Source: Acanthosoma haemorrhoidale
Lineage: Eukaryota > Arthropoda > Insecta > Hemiptera > Acanthosomatidae
Assembly: GCA_930367205.1 (NCBI GenBank)
Contig: OV884011.1
Span: 123,067,866 to 123,131,865, forward strand
Length of the DNA stretch: 64,000 nt
Reading direction: 5' to 3'
The notes under the pieces are model-generated. The model made no database searches. It saw nothing but the letters and a program-made list of their open reading frames with translations, and was not told the DNA's origin. The translations under genes and the position numbers were made by a program. The stretch's first letter is position 1. Every line of letters begins with the position of its first letter. Positions 56,740 to 64,000 of this stretch are shown in pieces.

Positions 56740-59430
56740 TTATAGCAGGTCACGAGGCCACTGCCGTTTCAGTCTCCGAGGAGGATTATAGAGATGAGTG
56801 GCGCAGTGCAATGACTGTGCTACAGGATTAGGGTGGTTGGAAAGGCTACTGTGGAATTTCATAAACTTGGAAGGGATGAGTTCTAGAATGTAGGGTATGT
56901 TAAGGTCGTTATGAAGGGTTTTGTTGCTGACATAATAAGGGGCATTTACTATTGTTCTCAGGACTTTTGATTGAAAGGATTGGATACGCTTGATGTTCGA
57001 CTTTTTTGCTGTCCCCCATAGCTCTATTCCGTATGTCCAGATTGGTTTAAGTATAACTTTGTAGATTAGTAGTTTATTTTCTATTGAGAGATGGGATGTC
57101 CTTTGAAGTAGTCTGTACAGTTGTCCAAAGCGTCTGTTTAGTTCTTGTCTTTTTAGTCTCGTATGTGGGTTCCAGGTCAGTCGTTTGTCAAGATGGAAGC
57201 CTAAGTACCGTACTGTCTCGGATACAGGGAGAGGAATAGAATTAAAATAAACTAGTGGACAAGACTTGCGACAAAGGGTGAAGGTAATGTGGGAGCATTT
57301 TGCTTCATTAACTTTGATCCGCCATTGATTGCACCAATACTCGATCTCGTCAAGGTGTTTTTGAAGGTTATGGGATGCTATGACGGGGTCTGGGTGGGAT
57401 GACAAGACTGCAATGTCATCTGCAAATGTGGCCAAGAAGGTATTGGGAGTAAAGGGGACATCAGCGGTGTATAGGTTATAGAGGATGGGGCCCAGGACAC
57501 TGCCCTGTGGAACTCCTGCACTTATGGGATAGTAGTTAGAGTATTCTAAACCACAGCGGACTTGGAAGAAGCGGTTTGAAAGGTAGGACTGTAGGATTAG
57601 GAAAAGGGTCTGTGGTAAATATCTTTTGAGCTTGTAGAGCAAACCTGCGTCCCAAACCCTGTCAAAAGCTTGAGCTATATCGAGAAAGGCAGCAGTGCAA
57701 TACTGTTTGGTTTCAAGGGCTGAGGAGATGTGATCAACAACGCGAAGGCCTTGTTGAGCAGTGGAATGTCGTTGGCGGAAACCAAACTGGTGTGTGGGAA
57801 AAAGGTTTTTGGATTCAACAATTGGAAGTAGACGTTTTAGTAGGAGTTTTTCAAATATTTTTGAGAGGATAGGGAGTAGGCTAATTGGACGGTAAGATGA
57901 GGCTTCATTGGGTGGTTTACCGGGTTTGGCGAATAGGACAATAATGGAATGTTTCCAGAGGAGAGGAAAGTGCGTCGTTCGGATAATGCAATTGTATATA
58001 TAGGTTAAAAAGATTATGGCTTTAGGAGGAAGCTGTTTGAGAATTTGAGGAGTAAGGAGATCATATCCAGGGGATTTTCGGTAGGGTAAGTTTTTCAGAA
58101 GGTATTTGACCTCAGAGGGATTAACGGCTTTTGGTGGAAGAGAGAGAGGAATAGGTGAAGTGAGGAAATCTTCCACAGTTGTGCTGTGAGTATGGCTTTG
58201 ATGAGAAAGGTGAGGTGTGAAAGTATGGGTAAGATGCAGAGCAAATTCCTCCGACCTATCCCCATCCGAAGCCGCCCAGGACCCATCATCACGACGGAGT
58301 GGATGTGAAACAGGTTGATACTTTAGGATTTTTTTGGTTACATTCCACAACGAGTTTTCCCTGGTAGACAGAGAGGAGAGGTAGGAATTGAAAGAATCGG
58401 AACGGAAGGATGCCAATCGCCGCTTTACCAATCGGCAGTACTGATTGTACGAGCGGCGATCAGCAGGATGTCGGGATCTTTGCCACACTGTTCTGGAGCG
58501 GCGTTTGGATTGGATTAGGTCTTTGAGATGCTGAGGTAAACGATTATGATTATGGATTTTTGGGTGACGATGGGGTGACGATGCCTCCCAAGCCGACCTC
58601 TGGACCAGAGTAGTGAAAGAATGCACTGCATCGTCTAGGTCTTGGGATGTTTTCAGGGACAATTTGAGGTTTACGGACTCCGTAAGAAGCTGGCGGAAGT
58701 GGTCCCAGTCAACTGGGCCCCTAATAAATGAAGGAGGAGGCAGTTTGTGAATTGGTCTTAGGGAAATGGTTAATAATAAAGGACTATGATCAGAGGAGAG
58801 GTCATCGAGGCGCGTGAGTGAATAGTTAAGTGTTCCTAAATTATTGTAAAAAAAGAAGTCAAGGAGATCAGGATTTCGGTTGAGATCAGATGGCCAATAG
58901 GTGGCTGTGTCAGGAGTGATAGTGGAGCAATGTTTCCGTGTGAGTGCAGACAGCAAAGCACGTCCTCGTGTATTAGTGGATCTTGACCCCCAGTGTTGGT
59001 GCTTCGCATTAAAGTCCCCACCCACAAGGAAACGATGTCCTATGGAGTCTAGAAAGGAGATGAATTGGGAGTCGGAAATGGATTTATTGGGAGGGCAGTA
59101 CACTGATGCTAGTGTAAGGGGAAAAGTGAAGGTGGTGATTGACACTGCAGTGGATTGAAGGAAATCATGTGCCACCAGAGGAACTATGTGGTGGGATATG
59201 GAGTTATGGACAATGACAGCGGTACCTGCATGAGCTGTTCCATCTGGGTGATCAGTTCGATAAGTCTTGTACTGTCGAACAGTAAATGGTCGTTTGCTCG
59301 TAATTCTTGTTTCAGTAATGAGAGCTACGTCGATGTTTTTGTCGTGGAGTAGTGCTGTCAGTTCGTTAGTGTGGGTGCGAACACCATTCGCATTCCAAAG
59401 GAGAATGGATAAGGAGTCGGAAGGATCCAC
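56740..59430 (-). CDS. ORF2: endonuclease-reverse transcriptase (jockey clade)
   Basis: This is an 896-residue open frame encoding the replication enzyme. Residues 1-225 are an APE-type endonuclease: LLWNANG (N13), ITETR (E40), GGDFNAKH (D139, N141), SSDHSP (D214, H215). Residues about 500-760 are the RT: YRPISLLP, HQFGFRQRHSTAQQ, AFLDIAQAFD (D584), GVPQGSVLGPILYNLYTADV and FADD (D671, D672), then YLGFHLDKRLTW. All catalytic residues seen are intact. There is no RNase H domain, and length suits jockey-type ORF2. The frame starts with GTG immediately after the ORF1 TAA and in the same frame. There is no ATG until residue 857, so initiation is unusual. The product would act on chromosomal DNA bound to its own RNA. 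Several frames on both strands across it are shadows. Confidence 0.96.
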   Translation of the reverse strand: MDPSDSLSILLWNANGVRTHTNELTALLHDKNIDVALITETRITSKRPFTVRQYKTYRTDHPDGTAHAGTAVIVHNSISHHIVPLVAHDFLQSTAVSITTFTFPLTLASVYCPPNKSISDSQFISFLDSIGHRFLVGGDFNAKHQHWGSRSTNTRGRALLSALTRKHCSTITPDTATYWPSDLNRNPDLLDFFFYNNLGTLNYSLTRLDDLSSDHSPLLLTISLRPIHKLPPPSFIRGPVDWDHFRQLLTESVNLKLSLKTSQDLDDAVHSFTTLVQRSAWEASSPHRHPKIHNHNRLPQHLKDLIQSKRRSRTVWQRSRHPADRRSYNQYCRLVKRRLASFRSDSFNSYLSSLSTRENSLWNVTKKILKYQPVSHPLRRDDGSWAASDGDRSEEFALHLTHTFTPHLSHQSHTHSTTVEDFLTSPIPLSLPPKAVNPSEVKYLLKNLPYRKSPGYDLLTPQILKQLPPKAIIFLTYIYNCIIRTTHFPLLWKHSIIVLFAKPGKPPNEASSYRPISLLPILSKIFEKLLLKRLLPIVESKNLFPTHQFGFRQRHSTAQQGLRVVDHISSALETKQYCTAAFLDIAQAFDRVWDAGLLYKLKRYLPQTLFLILQSYLSNRFFQVRCGLEYSNYYPISAGVPQGSVLGPILYNLYTADVPFTPNTFLATFADDIAVLSSHPDPVIASHNLQKHLDEIEYWCNQWRIKVNEAKCSHITFTLCRKSCPLVYFNSIPLPVSETVRYLGFHLDKRLTWNPHTRLKRQELNRRFGQLYRLLQRTSHLSIENKLLIYKVILKPIWTYGIELWGTAKKSNIKRIQSFQSKVLRTIVNAPYYVSNKTLHNDLNIPYILELIPSKFMKFHSSLSNHPNPVAQSLHCATHLYNPPRRLKRQWPRDLL

Positions 59431-60519
59431 TTATGGATTTTGTTTAACGGGGATAAGGTAGGAGACAAGATTTGTAAGAAGGGAAATGAGAGGGGTAATT
59501 AGGGTTCTGAACTCTGTAAGGAATGAGGTTAATAGGCTAGTAAGATCCGAAGAACTTGAAGGTGGAGGAATATGCGAGATGTGTGGTTGAGGATGGGATT
59601 GAGCTTGAGGGTTAACGGGATGAATGGAATGCTGGGAAAGGTGATCTTGTGGACAGGGAGTGGGCGGTGCCTGTGACTGCTCTCTGTTACAAACGGCATC
59701 GGCAAAAGAGACAAAAGGCCTCAAATTTCTGGCTGGGCCGCTTCTTGCTGCAAGTTTTTTCTCTTCTGGCTGTCGACGTTGTTCTGTCCTGGACTTCAGC
59801 GTTCTGTATGCCTCGCAGCCCTTGTAGTTGGCTGGATGTCCTTGCTGGCAAAGCACGCATACTGCAGGTGATTTAAGGGGCTTTTTGCACAATTCGGTTT
59901 TGTGCTGCCCACTGCACTTAACACACCTGGGAGGGTGGTGGCAGTAAGATTTTGTATGCCCATACGCCTGACAGTTATGGCACTGGACGATATCGCGATT
60001 GGGATACGGTTTTTCAACCTGTACCCTAGTGTAGTACAGGTTTGTTAGGTCGTATATCTTCTCAACTCCAGGTGTCCTCTCGAGATCAACAAAGAACAGT
60101 GGCAATGCCGTTTTTATTGTTTTATCCTGTTGCCTATCCTCGCGCAACACGTTTGTTATTTGGCGAACCTTGCACCCGAGAGCTGAGAGTTCTTCTTCTA
60201 TTTCGTCAGCTGGTGTGGTCGGGTGCAAATTTCTGATCACCACTCGGAGTGATCGTTCCTGCTTTAATTGGTAGGTGTGGTAGTCTGCATTGGTTTCATC
60301 TAAATATTTAACAATCGCTCGATAAGTATCGGGAGTGTCTGTGGAAATTTTTGTATCCCGAGAGCGATTGAGGCACGTATATTTTCCGGTACCAACAATT
60401 TTGCTCATTTGTGAGCATAGTAATTTGAAGTTGCTAATGTTGCGTACAAAAAGAGCAGGCGGTTTGGGCTGTGTTGGAGTTTTGTTGACTTCCATTTCTT
60501 CTGTTGGGATATTTTTCAA
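59431..60519 (-). CDS. ORF1: gag-like RNA-binding protein, 5'-truncated
   Basis: An open frame of 362 codons ends in TAA at 59433-59431. About residues 90-165 match the PRE_C2HC region seen before the knuckles in jockey-clade ORF1 (LRVVIRNLHPTTPADEIEEE). Three CCHC-type knuckles follow: CHNCQAYGHTKSYC (180-193), CVKCSGQHKTELC and CVLCQQGHPANYKGC (to about 235). The C-terminal third is proline/serine-rich and then hydrophobic (TSLLTSFLTEFRTLITPLIS). The protein is expected to coat element RNA. The first in-frame ATG here is at 60495; the frame is open to the element edge at 60529 because the insertion lacks the real start. The decayed copy shows about 29 further N-terminal residues. The gene lies directly upstream of ORF2 in the same frame. 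Confidence 0.94.
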   Translation of the reverse strand: MKNIPTEEMEVNKTPTQPKPPALFVRNISNFKLLCSQMSKIVGTGKYTCLNRSRDTKISTDTPDTYRAIVKYLDETNADYHTYQLKQERSLRVVIRNLHPTTPADEIEEELSALGCKVRQITNVLREDRQQDKTIKTALPLFFVDLERTPGVEKIYDLTNLYYTRVQVEKPYPNRDIVQCHNCQAYGHTKSYCHHPPRCVKCSGQHKTELCKKPLKSPAVCVLCQQGHPANYKGCEAYRTLKSRTEQRRQPEEKKLAARSGPARNLRPFVSFADAVCNREQSQAPPTPCPQDHLSQHSIHPVNPQAQSHPQPHISHIPPPSSSSDLTSLLTSFLTEFRTLITPLISLLTNLVSYLIPVKQNP

Positions 60520-60529
60520 AGCCTCAAAG

Positions 60530-60540
60530 TGGGTAGATTA
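60530..60540. repeat. Target site duplication, right copy
   Basis: TGGGTAGATTA is identical to 56407-56417 and marks the 5' side of the minus-strand element. Confidence 0.93.
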
Positions 60541-61664
60541 AGACATTTCTTTGTATCAGAGGCGTAAATCATTGATTATTAGGAAACAGCGAGAGGACTG
60601 AGTATGGTGGTCTGTTCGGTTTATGTTGGTAGGAATGTGAGTTTGAATATTATTAGTCACTGTGACAAACAGTTAGAAAATGGCAAACACAATGGAACTA
60701 AGAAAGTATTTGTACATTACAATATTAGCCAGCTTGTGTGATATCTAAATGATACAAGAGTCCTGAAGTAAGCCATTACTGTAGCAATTAAGATGTTAAT
60801 GAATAAGATCTTGAGGAAACAAAATGACTTCAGGAAACCTAAATTATGAACCCATATCGGTTTTTATACACCTACGAAGTTGTACCAGAAACTTAATAAG
60901 GTTTAGCCATATTACGATTATATTGAGTGATCAGAAGTGCTGGGTGTAACAAGCTACTCAATTCGGCTATAGATAGGATTATTAACTTGCAGATTGAATC
61001 CTGTAGCGTGGCCTCTAAGCCCTTAAGAACCCTATTGAATTTCACTTCTGGAAGCGTCATGAATTTCGGCTATGATTCTCTCTTGCCTGCCATAATTATA
61101 GCTGACGCTGTAAACTTAAATTATAAGTAAATTGTGGCGATCTCGAGTTCTTTCACAGCCTAGGAATCTTCCTTTCTTTCTGGGGAACTTCAATTCTTTA
61201 TGCCACTCAATAGAACATAATACGGAAATATTTATTCCCCGGAACAGAAATAATACCCGGATCATTTCTGTCTATTGTTTCATTACCATTATATCACTTA
61301 TTATTATTATAGAAAGTAATTTATTTCGGGGAAAAAGATTTCTTATGATAATAATTCTTAAACTAGTTCAATCTGTGTAATGAAAACTGCATTTAATTGA
61401 GCTCATGGAATAATTTTTTTTTTAAAAACAAACCCTACAGTGTGTGAACTGAAATTTTAGCAGCCTCTGGGATGAGATTTATTTGATGATGATTTCAAAT
61501 TGATTGGTTGGTGTCTTAACAGGGTTAAACCTATATAATAAAACAGAATAATAATAATAATATATAAAATATAAAGGAGATAAGTAAACAAATTTAATTA
61601 AGTAGATGTAAATTTAATTTTATTAATGTTATTCCAAAAATATTTTTTTCGTGCGTTTGTGGAT
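60541..61664. other. No recognisable gene
   Basis: AT-rich sequence. Forward frames at 60927-61130 and 61132-61380 have no motif and read as chance. Confidence 0.5.
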
Positions 61665-62217
61665 TTATTCTTTGAGGGAATAGCTACTGTAATTGCCTAT
61701 TTCTTTTTGGAGAAAGTTCGAAAAAAGGAATTCTCCACCTGGGTGTGTTGCTGGATTGTTGGTAGTTGTAGGTAGCATGGTGGTTATCTTGGAGTATCGA
61801 GGGTAGTTGTCATTTATGAATATACTGATGTTTTGTACAACTTTTATTTCCTGTGGTTTGAAGTACAACTCATATGCAACCGGTGCAGCATATGTCACTG
61901 TAGAGTGGATCACTGCTATATGTAGTATTAATTTGTTTTCAGGTGTCAGATGTAATTTTTTGTGAAAATAGGGTGACATTTTACTACTAAGGTTTTCAGT
62001 TTTGTTGCATTTGTTGTTTACGTGTTTTGCGAATATGAGGAAGCGGTCTATTTTTACTCCTAAATAGTGGTTGAAATTTGATCAGGATAGTTGGGAATTG
62101 TATGAGGATGAATGGTGGGTTGACATTAGTCTTCGTTTCGGGATTTTTATTGCCCCTGTTATACCAATAAAGTTTAATTTCCCATTTTTTGAAATAGTTG
62201 TTGAGTTTTTTTTCCAT
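61665..62217 (-). pseudogene. Jockey-clade ORF2 C-terminal fragment (separate family)
   Basis: Three adjoining minus-strand frames give the region after the RT catalytic box: EKKLNNYFKKWEIKL (62160-62217), HYLGVKIDRFLIFAKHVNNK (about 62010-62070) and KLHLTPENKLILHIAVIHST with VTYAAPV (61860-61960), ending in a degraded tail. The order (LNxYFxxWxIKL, YLGVxxD, NKLxLxxxxxxPxxTYAxPVW) is standard for jockey-clade elements. W of the final motif is lost, and frameshifts separate the blocks. It differs from families 1 and 2 in this window. No 3' tail or target duplication is evident; a solo LTR lies only 25 bases beyond its upstream end. Confidence 0.82.
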
Positions 62218-62241
62218 TTGTGCCTGTAATCTATTCGTTAG

Positions 62242-63119
62242 TGTCGGGGGGCGTCACTAGGGGAGTGCCTGATCACTCTAGCCCTGGTGACAAGTGCGGA
62301 TTGTTGTAGTTAATAACATGGACCATGTTCCACGTAGGCGTTAGTATCTGACTCCATTTATTGATAGGGATGTGTCCCGACAATACACTGTGTTCAGGAT
62401 GAGGTTCAGAGGTTCATAAAGAATAAGACCAGTTTTCAGAGTTCGGGCGGGAGATCGGCAGCGTAATAGTACAAGTCGTCAGAGGGTCTGCTAGAAGCTG
62501 TGAGACGAGGTGACTGCCCAGAGGTGTGGCAGAGAGAGTAGACTAGCAGAAGATTCCAGGGCCCCGGGGCCCTGGAGTATTGTGACTGTCGAGATGCAGA
62601 TACTGGAGAAGAGCGAAGAGTGAGCCTACCAGGGCCAAGCGGCCCTGGCGTAAAGCGACAAGTAGTGCGCTTGAGGAGACTAGGAAAAAGAGTGTCTTTA
62701 CAGGGCGAAACTTCCTGATATAAATATAAATTTCCCCTTCCTAGGAAGGCGAAGCCGGCTGAAAGGGGGAATGTTTATGATGCCCAGGTGGCCAATCCCC
62801 CTTGATTTTATGACTGTTGGCCTAAAATGGTGTGCTTTATGATGTCACACCTACCGAGCTACGTGACCGCTCGTCCCCTAAAAGACTGTTTCTGGCATGA
62901 TTTTATGACCGCCAGAGGTCTACCATTGGTTTTATTAGGTGCAGGTGGCTAGCCCTCTCAGGTTTTATTGCAGGACCTTTGACCCTCTGTTACTTGTTTC
63001 ACGACTACCGACCTCTCTATGATTTATTACAATAAGTTTACAAAGATTTGTATTTATATTATAATACATTATGCACCAGAGTATAGGGTAATTTACATAT
63101 GTGATTGGCAATCGCTACA
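62242..63119 (+). repeat. Solo LTR with 5-base target duplication GTTAG
   Basis: An 878-base, relatively GC-rich segment starts TGTCGG and ends CGCTACA, flanked exactly by GTTAG at 62237-62241 and 63120-63124. Parts match the LTR at 29494-30313 (ATCTGACTCCAT, TGTGTCCCGACAA.ACACTGTGTTC), so it is a diverged relative. It contains short palindromes such as CCAGGGCCCCGGGGCCCTGG near 62550. A TATA-like ATATAAATATAA lies at about 62718. No internal coding sequence adjoins either end, which is the signature of recombination between the two LTRs of an insertion. Confidence 0.92.
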
Positions 63120-63124
63120 GTTAG

Positions 63125-64000
63125 TATGTCTACTCTAAATGATCTTGTGTAGGTTGATGTGTCGTATAACGATCTTTCAACTGTTTGGGTTGTGAGGAGA
63201 AGTTGGAGATATATACATAAAAAAGAGTATGAGATAGCATAAGAGTCTTGAGGAAGTCCTGCTGATCGTTGGTGAGTTGTTGGGCGAATATTGTTAATTG
63301 GAACTGATATATGAGATTAGTGCTTTTTAAAACCGACTTTTTGAAAAAAAATCCAAATAAAAACCTTTGCCTTCTCAAGCAAATTGTCATTGTTTAGAAA
63401 TTCAGACAAGTCCACAGTTTCCAAATTAACTGTGCCAAACAATTACATTACAGCAAGCAGTTCTATTACTGGGCATGACAGATGTGATAAAATCACCAAT
63501 AAAACCATTAATAGATGTTCTTTGACACTCAATAAAATATCATGTGACCGTTCCCGTAGTCCTTTGATAAGCAAGTTGAGTTTGACTTGATTTCCTGGGT
63601 TCTATTCCCGGCCCAAGCTATTGTTTTCTTTGGGAGATGGGTATGGTCAGGTTAGACCCAGTCATCATGAAGATATATAAGTAACTATTTTAATGATGAA
63701 GTAGAAGATCCGGTTAAGAAAACCTAATATTAGAATATGAGATGATGCTCAGTGCTAAGAACCTCAGTGTCATCTACCAGCAAGGTGGAAACTTGCGGTC
63801 AACTACTCGATTTATGAGGGGTGCTGGCACCATGGATTTTTTTTATTTCATGTAACAGTTTGGTTAAATGTTCCTTATCATGTTTTTTTAATATTATTTT
63901 ATTAATATAATATCTTGAATAATAATCTTTAATATCTTATTATCTGAGATTAGGTTAGGTACGTCAATTTAAAATTTTTTTTAGAAAAATACGTATTCAA
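63125..64000. other. No recognisable gene; possible tRNA-like B box
   Basis: AT-rich sequence. GGTTCTATTCC at 63598-63608 resembles the B box of tRNA-derived SINEs, but I find no convincing A box or cloverleaf. A T run lies at about 63838-63844. Frames at 63130-63390 and 63384-63590 have no motif. Confidence 0.4.

Larger units (their letters stand above)
56418..60529 (-). mobile_element. Jockey-like non-LTR retrotransposon, family 1, nearly complete
   Basis: This 4112-base element reads right to left and contains ORF1, ORF2 and a 3' untranslated region with AATAAAGG, ending in a short TA-rich tail rather than poly(A). An exact 11-base duplication, TGGGTAGATTA, brackets it. There are no LTRs. 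The 5' edge starts inside ORF1 (CTTTGAGGCTTTG): the decayed copy at 21058-24312 extends about 90 coding bases further to an ATG. So this copy is 5'-truncated at insertion, although both frames remain open. Elements of this clade copy themselves by nicking DNA with the ORF2 endonuclease and priming reverse transcription there. Confidence 0.96.

Noticed and set aside
63541..63650. tRNA-like B box GGTTCTATTCC suggesting a tRNA or SINE
   Set aside because: No A box at the right distance, no cloverleaf, and no second copy in the window.
1..64000. CRISPR arrays, operons, bacterial insertion sequences or rRNA genes
   Set aside because: No regularly spaced repeats, no gene clusters and no rRNA-like sequence; the content is eukaryotic and dominated by retrotransposons.

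Overview
The window looks like AT-rich nuclear DNA of an insect or close arthropod relative, with long non-coding stretches, few exon-like segments and many decayed transposable elements. The element types fit this: jockey-clade non-LTR retrotransposons with an ORF1 bearing three CCHC knuckles, gypsy-class LTR elements with AGTTA...TAACT termini and TATA target duplications, and a P-element/THAP9-like transposase. Nothing bacterial, plasmid-like or phage-like is visible. I cannot name the species.

Layout. 1-2.5 kb: no gene. 2.5-4.8 kb: pieces of two gypsy-class elements facing each other, with two 3' LTRs tail to tail across an 18-base TA tract and a third, truncated LTR fused to an integrase fragment. 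9-9.7 kb and 17 kb: 3'-end fragments of non-LTR elements, one with a clear target duplication and poly(A) tail. 19.7 kb: an intact tRNA-Pro(CGG) gene. 21-24.3 kb: a decayed minus-strand copy of jockey-like family 1. 24.9-28.7 kb: a P/THAP9-like transposase pseudogene in a near-identical tandem duplication; one copy has lost 1079 bases. 29.5 and 62.2 kb: two solo LTRs of 820 and 878 bases, each with a perfect 5-base target duplication. 33.3-34.6 kb: a gypsy-class element reduced to two LTRs and gag debris. 44-49.4 kb: a cluster of RT, LTR and 3'-end fragments. 54.2-56.3 kb: an integrase fragment and endonuclease remnants. 56.4-60.5 kb: the best-preserved element, a family-1 jockey-like retrotransposon with open ORF1 and ORF2 and an 11-base target duplication. 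61.7 kb: another jockey-clade RT tail.

Possible host coding sequence is limited to short exon-like segments on the minus strand (52110-52344, 20026-20134, 15939-16166) and one on the plus strand (about 6376-6543). The first two could be joined in phase, so they may belong to one gene with a 32-kb intron filled with transposons. I do not recognise the product.

The most interesting observation concerns the family-1 retrotransposon. ORF1 and ORF2 lie in the same reading frame, separated only by one TAA codon, and ORF2 has no in-frame ATG for its first roughly 855 codons. The same junction is kept in the decayed copy. ORF2 must therefore be made by stop readthrough, termination-reinitiation at a non-AUG codon, or a similar route.
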